A stretch of DNA of 64,000 bases from Paraplanobispora siamensis (GTDB lineage Bacteria; Actinomycetota; Actinomycetes; Streptosporangiales; Streptosporangiaceae). This document shows, piece by piece, positions 54,910 through 63,243 of the stretch. The stretch's first letter is position 1; each line of letters starts with the position of its first letter. Both the position numbers and the translations under genes were made by a program. The stretch is from assembly GCF_016863175.1 (NCBI RefSeq), contig NZ_BOOJ01000002.1, positions 62,001-126,000 on the forward strand, given 5' to 3'. The notes beneath the pieces were generated by a model. That model made no database searches, was not told the origin of the DNA, and saw only the letters and a list, made by a program, of their open reading frames with translations.

Positions 54910-56898
54910 GTGAGGAACTTCCTGAAGGCCGCGCCCGAGACCCTGGGGTGCCATATCGGGTTCGGGGGACATCCCGAGCCGCCGGTACGGCTGTGCGACG
55001 GGGCCGACGCGACCTGGACGGACCTGGACGGCCTCGCGCCGGACCTCCCGCTGCCCGGCAAGGGGATCACCCGGCTGCTCCTGCTCGCCAGGACGCCCGG
55101 CGACCTGCGGCGGGCCGTACCCCTGGCCGGGCTGCTGCCCGACGTGCGCGCGGTCACGGTGGCCATCGCCGAGTCACCCGCCTGGCGGCCGGCGCCGGTG
55201 CCGGTCCTCGGCGGCGGCCGGCACTGGGAGGGACTGCTCGACCTGCGGACCCGCCGCCGGCCCGACGGCTCGTGGCGGATCGACGCCGACTTCGCCGTGC
55301 GGACGCCGGCGGGGGAGCTGCTGAAGGCGCTGTCGCGAGCCCTGAGCGGTCCGGCGCGCGGTGAGACGCCGGTGGTGTCCCTGGCCGGAGCCGGCTCCTG
55401 CCACTGGCGGCCGGGGGATCCCAACGTCGTGCTCACCCCGGAGGAGGGCCCCGTGCCCGGCCGGCGGGAGGCGACGGGATGCGACCTGCTGCTGAGGACC
55501 GTGGACGCCGCCTCGCCACTCTGGCAGGACGGCGAGGTGGAGCCGGTGGACCGGCCGGTGCCCGGCGGTGACGCGCTCCCGGCCGGAGGCGGCCTCGGCG
55601 GCGTCCTCCCTCAGGACGGGCGGGGGATCGTCGCGCCGCTCCGCGCCGACGACCTGCCCCCCGTCGACGAGACCTCGGTGTGCCCCGTCGGCTTCCTCGC
55701 CGACACCGACGGGCCGCCCGGCGAGCTGCGCGAGGGGGACGGCGCCTACGAGATCGTCCGGCGGGACCGGGTCGTCACGCGCTTCCCCGCCTCCGGAGCC
55801 CTCACCGACGCGGACGTCGCCCGCCTGCGCGGGCTCCCGGGCGTGGTGGCGGACCTCGGCGGGGACCGGCCCGTGCGGGCCGGGCTCGCGCACGCCGTCT
55901 GCGGCCTGGCCGCGGCGGGGGTGCCCGTGCTGACCGGCCCGGACGGCCTGGACGGCCGGTGGGCGGACGCGCTCGGCGCGGAGCTGGCGGCGCTGCTGGA
56001 GGGATTCGACCCGGGGGAGCTGTGCGACCCCATGGAGCGCGAGCTGTTCAGCATCAGGCTGCGGCGCGCGGCGCTCGGCACGCACGGCGTGGCCGCCAGG
56101 TGGCGCGCGATCGCCGCGTCGCGGGGCCTGCGTCCGCCGGACCCGCCGGCCGTCTCGGTGCTGCTGTGCACCCGGCGGCCCGAGCTGGTGGGGTTCGCGC
56201 TGGAGCAGGTGGCCCGGCAGCGCGGGGTGGAGACGGAGGTGGTCCTCTCCCTGCACGGGGTCCCGGCGAACCTGCCCGAGGTGCGCGAGGCGACGGACGC
56301 CTACGGGGGCGCCCTCACCGTGATCGAGGAGGACGGGCGGCGCGTGTTCGGCGAGGTGCTCGACCGGGCCGCCCGCCGCGCCTCCGGAGCCCTGCTGGCC
56401 AAGATGGACGACGACGACTGGTACGGCCCGGACCACCTGTCGGACCTGCTGCTGGCCCGGCGATACTCGGGCGCCGACCTGGTGGGGGTCGCGGCCGAGT
56501 TCTTCTACCTCGAGTCCCTCGGGATCACCGTGCGCCGCCACTGCGAGTCGGAGCTGTACGCCGGGCACGTGGCCGGCAGCTCCATCCTGATCTCGCGGGA
56601 GGCCTTCGACGGCGCCGGAGGGTTCCGCCCGATCCCCCGCACGGTGGACGGCCAGCTGCTGGAGTCGGTCGCGGCCGCCGGCGGCAGGATCTACCGCGCG
56701 CACGGCTTCAACTACATCGTCGGCAGGCGCCGCGTGGCCGGGCACACGTGGAAGGAGCCGGTCAACACGTTCCTGTCGAGATACCGCCGGCAGTGGCGGG
56801 GGTTCTACGCCAACCCCCTGATGGAGCTGCCCGGACCCTCTCCCGACGGAGAGTCCCGCGCCGCGGACGAGACCGCCATGGCGAGAAAAGGACACTGA
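54910..56898 (+). CDS. GT2 glycosyltransferase with a large unassigned N-terminal region
   Basis: A 662-residue protein. Residues about 415-620 are a GT-A domain: PPAVSVLLCTRRPELVGFAL, EQVARQRGVETEVVLSLHGV, LLAKMDDDDWYGPDHLSDLL (DxD metal site), then SSILISREAFDGAGGFRPI and a His-rich end. Residues 1-410 are not recognised; they include TRLLLLARTPGDLRRAVPLA and EGFDPGELCDPMERELFSIR, the latter resembling the C-terminal part of GT-B or glycosyltransferase-associated proteins. It starts at GTG 54910 and its stop overlaps the next start (TGATG), so the two glycosyltransferases are coupled. It probably extends a surface polymer. Confidence 0.75.
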   Translation: MRNFLKAAPETLGCHIGFGGHPEPPVRLCDGADATWTDLDGLAPDLPLPGKGITRLLLLARTPGDLRRAVPLAGLLPDVRAVTVAIAESPAWRPAPVPVLGGGRHWEGLLDLRTRRRPDGSWRIDADFAVRTPAGELLKALSRALSGPARGETPVVSLAGAGSCHWRPGDPNVVLTPEEGPVPGRREATGCDLLLRTVDAASPLWQDGEVEPVDRPVPGGDALPAGGGLGGVLPQDGRGIVAPLRADDLPPVDETSVCPVGFLADTDGPPGELREGDGAYEIVRRDRVVTRFPASGALTDADVARLRGLPGVVADLGGDRPVRAGLAHAVCGLAAAGVPVLTGPDGLDGRWADALGAELAALLEGFDPGELCDPMERELFSIRLRRAALGTHGVAARWRAIAASRGLRPPDPPAVSVLLCTRRPELVGFALEQVARQRGVETEVVLSLHGVPANLPEVREATDAYGGALTVIEEDGRRVFGEVLDRAARRASGALLAKMDDDDWYGPDHLSDLLLARRYSGADLVGVAAEFFYLESLGITVRRHCESELYAGHVAGSSILISREAFDGAGGFRPIPRTVDGQLLESVAAAGGRIYRAHGFNYIVGRRRVAGHTWKEPVNTFLSRYRRQWRGFYANPLMELPGPSPDGESRAADETAMARKGH

Positions 56899-58580
56899 TG
56901 ATGCACATGCGTACTGCGAACCCGGACGCGGCGCCCGAACCCCGGATCCGGATGAACGACTTCGGCGCCCTGTCCCCTCCGGAGCTGGGCGCCTGGACTC
57001 CCCGCCGCAGCGTGAGCATCGTGATCCCGGCCTACCGGTCCGACGAGACGCTCCCGCTCACGCTGGCGAGCCTGGCCGGGCAGAGCTACCCCGCCCACCT
57101 GATGGAGGTCGTCGTCGTCGACGACGGGGAGGGCGAGCCGCTGCGCCTTCCCGAGTCCGCGCCGGAGAACACGCGGGTCGTCCGGCCCGGACCCGGCGGC
57201 TGGGGCATCGCCAACGCCTTCCACACCGGCGTGACGGCCGCGGAGGGGGAGGTGGTGCACCGGATCGACGCCGACCTCGTCCTGCAGGCCGAGCACGTCG
57301 AGGCGCAGATGCGCTGGCACCACCTGGCGAACTACCTGGTGGTCCTGGGGCACCTGCGGTTCAACGACTACGACCCCGCGTCCCTGACCGCCTCGGAGGT
57401 GCACGCCGCCGTCGTGGCGGGCACCGTGGGCAAGCTCTTCGACGACGAGGGGACGCCCCAGTGGACCGAGGCGAAGTGGGATGAGACCGCCGACCTGCGC
57501 TGGGCCGGGCTGGACGTCTTCCGCCTCAACGTCGGCGCCACGGCGTCCATGACCAAGGAGCTCTATCTGAGCACCGGGGGCATGGACACCGCGCTGGCGC
57601 GCGGGTCGGACACCGAGATCGGCTACCGCCTCGCGCAGGCCGGCGCGGTCTTCGTCGCCGACAGGGAGTCGCACTGCCGCCATCTGGGCAGCTCGACGGT
57701 GATGCGCCGGCAGAACGAGGTGCAGCGCTACACCCAGCCGTACATGGCCGAACGCATCCCCTACCGTCAGTACCGGCCGCTCAGGGGACCCAACCGGCGC
57801 TACGCCGTGCCCAAGGTGGAGGCGGTGGTGACCGCCGGCGGGTGCTCGCTGGAGGACGTGCGGGCCACCGTCAACGGCCTGCTGGGCAGCTGGATGTCCG
57901 ACGTCCGCGTCACCCTGGTCGGCCCCTGGGGCCTGCTCACCGACGAGCGCCGCTCCCCGCTGGACGACCCGCTGCTCGACCTGCGCCTGGTCCGGGAGAC
58001 CTTCCGGGGGGACGACCGCGTCCGCTTCGCGGAGGAGGTCGCCGGCACGGCCTTCCCCTCGCCGTTCCGGTTCACCTGCCCGGCCGGGTGGGTCCTCGAG
58101 CCGGAGACGCTGGGCCGGCTGGTGGGCTTCGCCGAGGAACGGGCGCTCGGCCTGGTGTCCCTGGTCGTGGACGAGCGGCAGGAGCCGGTGGCGGCCCGGC
58201 TGGAGCGCACCGCCGCCCTGTCGCGCGCCCGGCTGCTCGTACGGCCGGGTGAGGACCTGGAGGAGGTGGTCCACCAGGTCGCCGGCACGGTCTGGGAGGA
58301 CGGGCACCGGTGGGGGATCCTGCCCGCGGACGACCCGGCCTCCACCGCCGAGGACGGGCTGGAGGCACAGGCGGAGCGCTGGCGCAGGCGGGCCGAGAGG
58401 TGGGAGGTCCGGGCGCTGCGCTGGAAGGAGAAGGCGCTGGCCATGCAGATGAGAGGGCTCGACCCGGTGTCGGCACGGCGTCTGCGCCGGGCGGTCGGCA
58501 AGGGGCTGCGGCTGGTCAGGGCGGCCGGGGGCCGCAGGACCGGTGCGGCCGGAACCCGCGACCGCCGATCCGGAGGATGA
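56898..58580 (+). CDS. GT2 family glycosyltransferase
   Basis: A 560-residue cytosolic glycosyltransferase. The GT-A domain begins RSVSIVIPAYRSDETLPLTL and has MEVVVVDDGEGEPLRLPESA, VVHRIDADLVLQAEHVEAQM (DxD) and MDTALARGSDTEIGYRLAQA with the acceptor-side acidic ED-like pair DTE. The remainder (from about residue 320) is less conserved, with a helical Arg/Trp-rich tail WRRRAERWEVRALRWKEKA that may bind membrane or a partner. Two consecutive ATG codons at 56898 and 56901 are possible starts. The next gene starts three bases after the stop with GGAGGATGAGCC, so they belong to one operon. Confidence 0.82.
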   Translation: MMHMRTANPDAAPEPRIRMNDFGALSPPELGAWTPRRSVSIVIPAYRSDETLPLTLASLAGQSYPAHLMEVVVVDDGEGEPLRLPESAPENTRVVRPGPGGWGIANAFHTGVTAAEGEVVHRIDADLVLQAEHVEAQMRWHHLANYLVVLGHLRFNDYDPASLTASEVHAAVVAGTVGKLFDDEGTPQWTEAKWDETADLRWAGLDVFRLNVGATASMTKELYLSTGGMDTALARGSDTEIGYRLAQAGAVFVADRESHCRHLGSSTVMRRQNEVQRYTQPYMAERIPYRQYRPLRGPNRRYAVPKVEAVVTAGGCSLEDVRATVNGLLGSWMSDVRVTLVGPWGLLTDERRSPLDDPLLDLRLVRETFRGDDRVRFAEEVAGTAFPSPFRFTCPAGWVLEPETLGRLVGFAEERALGLVSLVVDERQEPVAARLERTAALSRARLLVRPGEDLEEVVHQVAGTVWEDGHRWGILPADDPASTAEDGLEAQAERWRRRAERWEVRALRWKEKALAMQMRGLDPVSARRLRRAVGKGLRLVRAAGGRRTGAAGTRDRRSGG

Positions 58581-58583
58581 GCC

Positions 58584-61500
58584 ATGCCGCTGATCAGCGT
58601 CATCGTGCCGATCTACAACGTCGAGCGCTACCTGGAGGCGTGCCTGGAGTCCCTGTCCTGTCAGACCTGGCAGGACATCGAGGTCGTCATGGTCGACGAC
58701 GGCTCACCCGACGGCAGCGCCGCGATCGCCGAGCGCTACGCCGCGCGCGACCCGCGCTTCGTGCTGGTGCGCCGGCCCAACGGCGGTCTGGGAGCGGCGC
58801 GCAACACGGGGCTGCGCCGGGCCCGGGGGGAGTTCCTGGCCTTCCTCGACAGCGACGACATGCTGCCCCTGCACGCGCTGGAGACCATGGTCGCCACCAT
58901 CATGGAGACCGGTTCCGACTTCGTGGCGGGGAACGTGCACCGCTTCAGCGGGCGGGGCGTACGGCAGTCGCCGATGCACCGCGAGGTCTTCGCCCGGGAG
59001 AGGCGGCGCACCCGCATCGCCGACGACGACCTGCTGATGCGCGACCGCCTGGTCACCAACAAGCTGTGGCGGCGCTCGTTCTGGGACGAGCACGGCTTCG
59101 GGTTCCCCGAGGGCGTGCTGTACGAGGACATCGTGGTCGCGCTCAGGGCGCACTTCCTCGCCAAGGCGGTGGACGCGCTGCCCGTCCCCGTCTACCTGTG
59201 GCGGGAGCGGGAGGGCGAGCAGCTGTCGATCACCCAGGACCGCGCGCAGGTCAAGGGCGTGCAGGACCGGTTCACCGCCGTGCGCACGGTGCGCGCCTTC
59301 CTGGTGGAGGAGGGGTTCGCCGAGTACGTCCCCGTCTGGGACCGCACCGCCCTCGACCACGATCTGAGCGTCTTCCTGACGGCCCTGCGGCGGGGCGATG
59401 AGGCCTTCCGGCGGCGCTTCGCCGAGCTGGCCGGGGCCTACCTCGACGAGGCCGGTCCCGGCGTGCCGGCCTCCGTCTCCGCCGCCCGCCGCGTGGCCTG
59501 GCACCTGGTACGGCAGGGCCGGCTGGACGAGGCGGCCGGGGCCGTCGCCTGGGAGCGGACGGCGGAGGCGCAGGCCGTGCGCCGGGGCGCCCGCTACCAC
59601 CTCGACGCCCCGGTGCCGGACCTGCCCGCGGCGGTGACGCGCCTGCGCGGCGACCTGACCCTGCTCCAGCGCCTGGACGAGGCGCGCTGGGAGGACGGCC
59701 GCCTGGTGGTCGAGGGCCGGGTCACCCTGCGCTATCTGCGCCCGACCCAGCGCGTGCACCAGCAGGTGTTCGCCACGCTGGTGCAGTCCGGCACCGGGCG
59801 GCAGGTCCGCGTCCCGGTCACCGCGCTCCAGGCGGGGTCCATCGGCTCCCCGCGGCACAGCCGCAGACGGCGCGACTGGGGTGGCTTCCGCCTCGTCGTC
59901 GACCCCGCGAAGCTCGACGGCGGGCGGGCCTCGACCTGGCACGTCGAGCTGATGGTGCTGCACCGCGGCATGGTGCGGCGCGAGCGGCTGCGCGGGAACG
60001 CCGGCGGCGCTCACGAGGCGTGGCCGGGCGTGCGGGTGATCGCCGAGCAGGCCGACGGGGACTTCGCCCTCAGGGTCGAGCCGGAGCGGCTGCGGCTGAC
60101 CGGCCGGCCGGTGGAGGCGGGCCGGATCCGGCTGACCGGCACGGCCCTGACCGGCCTGACCGCGCCCGTCCTCGAACTGGTCCCCGAGGCCGGGGGCTCG
60201 ACCCTGTCGTACCCCGTCCACGGCGGGGACGGGGCCTTCCACGCCGAGATCGACCTGGCGGACGTGCTGCCCCGGCGCATTCCCCGCCTGGCCCCCGGTG
60301 GTCCCGAGGCCGCCGCCCTGGACACGAAGGCGGAGTGGCGGATCCGCGTGGTCGACGGCGGGAGGGCGATGCCGATCGCCGACGACCTGGTGCCCTCCCG
60401 CCACGCGGAGGGCGACCGCGAGATCATCGTAGGGCCCTCGCCCGCGGGCGAGCTGACGCTGCGGATGCAGCCCCCGGCGGCCGTCGTGGAGCGCGCCGAG
60501 TGGTCGGCCGACGGCCGGTTGCTGCTGGCCGGCGGGTTCACCGGCACCGCAGGGGCGCCGGTCCATCTCGTGCTCTCCTGCGCCGACCGCCACGACGAGC
60601 GGCTGTTCCCCGTCCACTGCGACGGCGCCGGCTTCGAGGCGGAGATCGCCCCCGGCGCGGTCCGCTCCCTGGCCGGGACGCTCCCGCTGCCGTCGGGCAG
60701 ATACCGGCTGGCCCTGCGGGCCCCGGACCGCGATCTCCCCCTGGAGGCCTGCGGGGCCGTACAGCACCGCACTCATGTGCGGACCTTCGCGCTGGAGGCC
60801 GACGAGGCGGGGAACGCGCTGCTCACGGTGGATGGCGACCTGACGGAGGAGGAGCGCGGCGGGGCCAACCAGCGGGAGCTGCGCACGACGCACTACACGG
60901 GATGGCGGCGGGAGCCGCTGCGGCAGGCGGTGCTGTTCGACAGCTTCTCCGGCAGGCAGTTCTCCGACAACCCCAGGGCCGTCTACCGGGAGCTGCGGCG
61001 CAGGGGCGCCGAGCTGGAGTTCCTGTGGGTCGTGCGCGACGGTCAGGTCGAGCTGCCGCCCGACGTGGCCCCGGTGCGCCTGCACGGCCGGGAGCACTAC
61101 GAGGCGCTCGCCCGCTGCCGCTACGTCGTCACCAACACCGACCTGCCGCCGTGGTTCGAGCACCGGGAGGGGCAGACGGTCCTGCAGACCCGGCGCGGCT
61201 CCCCGCTGCGGCACGTCGGCTTCGACGACGCGGACGGGGCCCGCCGCGGTCTGCCCGAGGCGCACGAGGAGCTGATCAGGCAGACCGCGGCGTGGGACTA
61301 CCTGATCTCACCCAGTCCCTGGTGCACGCCGATCCTGAAGGAGGCCTTCGCGTTCGGAGGCGCGCTGCTGGAGACCGGCTCCCCGCGCAACGACGTGCTG
61401 GCCCGCCCGGACCGGCAGGAGACGGCCGCGCGGGTCCGGGAGCGGATCGGCGTGCCGCCCGAGAGGAAGGCGGTGCTGTACGCCCCGGCCGCGCGGCGGG

Positions 61501-61997
61501 AGGCCGTCGACGGCAAGGGGCGTCGCAGGTTCGACCTCCGCCTGGACCTGGAGCGCATGCGTGAGCGGCTCGGCCCGGACCACACCGTGCTGGTGCGCCG
61601 GCACCCCGAGGCGGTCGACATGGCGCTGCGGGCGGGTGACGGGTTCGCCGTCGACGTGTCGGCCTACCCGGACGCCGCGGAGCTGTACCTGGCCGCCGAC
61701 GTGCTGGTCACCGACTACTCCTCGGCGATGGCCGACTTCGCGGTGACGGGCCGGCCGATCCTGCTGTACGCCCACGACCTCGAACGCCAGCGGGAGGAGC
61801 GGGGCTTCTACCTCGACCTGGAGACGGAGGCGCCGGGCCCGCTGCTGCGGAGCACGGAGGAGGTCGTCGCCGCGCTCCGCTCGCTCGACGAGGTCACCGC
61901 GGAGTACGGGCCGCGGTACGCCGCCTTCGCCGCCCGGCACTGCGCGCTCGACGACGGGAACGCCGCCGCGAGAGTGGTCGACGCGGTCTTCACCTGA
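58584..61997 (+). CDS. Fusion protein: GT2 glycosyltransferase and CDP-glycerol glycerophosphotransferase-like (TagF) domain
   Basis: A 1137-residue protein. Residues 1-240 are a GT-A domain (LISVIVPIYNVERYLEACLE, VVMVDDGSPDGSAAIAERYA, FLAFLDSDDMLPLHALETM). Residues about 340-760 are beta-rich and unassigned. Residues about 770-1135 match TagF: VLFDSFSGRQFSDNPRAVYR, YVVTNTDLPPWFEHREGQTV, VLVRRHPEAVD with His1007, and VLVTDYSSAMADFAVTGRPI. In TagF the motif WHGTPLK supplies a catalytic His; here it reads RRGSPLR, with Arg871 in the His position. The protein would add sugar and glycerol- or polyol-phosphate units to a teichoic-acid-like polymer, but the lost His makes phosphotransfer uncertain. 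A long-stem terminator follows. Confidence 0.85.
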   Translation: MPLISVIVPIYNVERYLEACLESLSCQTWQDIEVVMVDDGSPDGSAAIAERYAARDPRFVLVRRPNGGLGAARNTGLRRARGEFLAFLDSDDMLPLHALETMVATIMETGSDFVAGNVHRFSGRGVRQSPMHREVFARERRRTRIADDDLLMRDRLVTNKLWRRSFWDEHGFGFPEGVLYEDIVVALRAHFLAKAVDALPVPVYLWREREGEQLSITQDRAQVKGVQDRFTAVRTVRAFLVEEGFAEYVPVWDRTALDHDLSVFLTALRRGDEAFRRRFAELAGAYLDEAGPGVPASVSAARRVAWHLVRQGRLDEAAGAVAWERTAEAQAVRRGARYHLDAPVPDLPAAVTRLRGDLTLLQRLDEARWEDGRLVVEGRVTLRYLRPTQRVHQQVFATLVQSGTGRQVRVPVTALQAGSIGSPRHSRRRRDWGGFRLVVDPAKLDGGRASTWHVELMVLHRGMVRRERLRGNAGGAHEAWPGVRVIAEQADGDFALRVEPERLRLTGRPVEAGRIRLTGTALTGLTAPVLELVPEAGGSTLSYPVHGGDGAFHAEIDLADVLPRRIPRLAPGGPEAAALDTKAEWRIRVVDGGRAMPIADDLVPSRHAEGDREIIVGPSPAGELTLRMQPPAAVVERAEWSADGRLLLAGGFTGTAGAPVHLVLSCADRHDERLFPVHCDGAGFEAEIAPGAVRSLAGTLPLPSGRYRLALRAPDRDLPLEACGAVQHRTHVRTFALEADEAGNALLTVDGDLTEEERGGANQRELRTTHYTGWRREPLRQAVLFDSFSGRQFSDNPRAVYRELRRRGAELEFLWVVRDGQVELPPDVAPVRLHGREHYEALARCRYVVTNTDLPPWFEHREGQTVLQTRRGSPLRHVGFDDADGARRGLPEAHEELIRQTAAWDYLISPSPWCTPILKEAFAFGGALLETGSPRNDVLARPDRQETAARVRERIGVPPERKAVLYAPAARREAVDGKGRRRFDLRLDLERMRERLGPDHTVLVRRHPEAVDMALRAGDGFAVDVSAYPDAAELYLAADVLVTDYSSAMADFAVTGRPILLYAHDLERQREERGFYLDLETEAPGPLLRSTEEVVAALRSLDEVTAEYGPRYAAFAARHCALDDGNAAARVVDAVFT

Positions 61998-62013
61998 CCC
62001 GCGCCCGCGACAC

Positions 62014-62050
62014 CGGGAAGCCCGGAGCCTTCGAGGCTCCGGGCTTCCCG
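62014..62050 (+). terminator. Strong 17-bp terminator hairpin closing the glycan operon
   Basis: CGGGAAGCCCGGAGCCT (62014-62030) pairs perfectly with 62034-62050 around a 3-base loop TCG. It starts 17 bases after the stop of the GT2-TagF fusion gene and opens the 317-bp gap before the next gene. Confidence 0.8.
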
Positions 62051-62051
62051 C

Positions 62052-62135
62052 GTCGTACGGCGGCGCGGCGGGTTTTCGTGTCGTACGGCTGCGCGGGGGC
62101 CTTTCGCGTCGTACGGCCGCTCGTACGGCCGTGCG
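62052..62135. repeat. Tandem 28-bp repeat, three imperfect copies, in the gap at 62.1 kb
   Basis: GTCGTACGGC occurs at 62052, 62080 and 62108, exactly 28 bp apart, each followed by a GC-rich stretch and a short T-run (GGTTTTC, CCTTTCG); the third copy diverges and contains another TCGTACGGCC. Apart from this array and the terminator, the 61998-62314 gap shows only a possible promoter before 62315. Confidence 0.75.
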
Positions 62136-62314
62136 GGACCGCGGCCGGGACGCGGAGGCGCTCCCGGCGCCCCGCGCGCGAAGGTCGGGAAGTCCTCCGG
62201 CCGGTGTGCCGCTTCGTCAAAGCAAACCGCCCGACCGGCCCTGGTTGGTCAAGAACTGGCATGGAGACCTTCCAGTAGTTACAGAGCGTCATTGGTGATG
62301 GGCTGTGCGTCGCC

Positions 62315-63217
62315 ATGCTGGCATGCATGAGGGCCTACTCGTTGGACGACGTTCACGCCACACGTAAGCGCAGAGACTCCTGGTGGACGGTTTTCCTCGT
62401 CGACCCGGTGGCCTGCAGGCTCACTTTGTACGTCGCCAACCACACGGCCGTCACGCCGAACGGGCTCACCCGGTTCTCCCTCGTGCTCGGCATGGGATCG
62501 GCGATCTGGTTCGCGGCGGGACAGCTCGTGGCGGGGGCCGCGCTGTTCTACCTGAGCTTCATGGTCGACTGCATGGACGGGAAGATCGCCCGCCTCAAGG
62601 GGACCGGGACGGCCTTCGGCCTGTGGCTCGACTACGTGGGCGACCGGGTCCGGGTGGTCCTGTGCGCGGGCGGCCTGGCGTTCGGCCAGTACGCCGCGAC
62701 CGGGGACCTGGTCTACATCCTGCTCGGCGCGGGCGTCGCGGTGCTCGACCTGTTCCGCTATGTGAACGCGCCGCAGATGAAACGGGTGCGCGAGGTGGTC
62801 AGAGAGAGCCGGCCGGCGCACCACGCCGGTCCGATGGAGACCACCCCCGTCGCGACGGAGGAGATCTCCGTCAGCCCGGCCGACATCTCCTCGGTGCTGA
62901 TCGCGGCCGACTCGCTGATCGCGGCCTCCTCGTCCCGGCCCCGTGCCGTGCTGGCGATCATGGGGGCCCATCGCAGGCTCGGCCGGTTCCTGGCCCGGTA
63001 CAGGGTGCGCAGCCACCTGATGAGCGGCATCGAGTTCCACGCCGCGGTGTTCGTGGTCGCCCCGCTGCTGGGGGCCTGGGCGCTGCTGCCCGTCTCGACC
63101 GCGGCGGGCGTGCTGCTCCTGCTGAACGAAGTCTTCCTGATCTACCGACTGTGGCTGTTCGCCCGCACGGCGCCCTCCGCGCCGATCGCGCAGGACGCCC
63201 AGCGCATACCTGTCTGA
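62315..63217 (+). CDS. CDP-alcohol phosphatidyltransferase family protein
   Basis: A 300-residue membrane protein. It carries the complete CDP-alcohol phosphotransferase signature D-x2-DG-x2-AR-x8-G-x3-D-x3-D in MVDCMDGKIARLKGTG followed by AFGLWLDYVGDRVRVVLC. About six membrane segments are present, with a cytosolic insertion of about 90 residues (residues 150-240) that is not typical of phospholipid synthases. Family members join a CDP-activated alcohol to an alcohol acceptor, making phospholipids or polyol phosphates. ATG at 62315 or 62327 are both possible and neither has a ribosome binding site. Position next to glycan genes and a sulfotransferase suggests a role in surface polymer or special lipid synthesis. 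Confidence 0.85.
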   Translation: MLACMRAYSLDDVHATRKRRDSWWTVFLVDPVACRLTLYVANHTAVTPNGLTRFSLVLGMGSAIWFAAGQLVAGAALFYLSFMVDCMDGKIARLKGTGTAFGLWLDYVGDRVRVVLCAGGLAFGQYAATGDLVYILLGAGVAVLDLFRYVNAPQMKRVREVVRESRPAHHAGPMETTPVATEEISVSPADISSVLIAADSLIAASSSRPRAVLAIMGAHRRLGRFLARYRVRSHLMSGIEFHAAVFVVAPLLGAWALLPVSTAAGVLLLLNEVFLIYRLWLFARTAPSAPIAQDAQRIPV

Positions 63218-63243
63218 CCGACTCTCCACGGGGGTTCGTTGTG

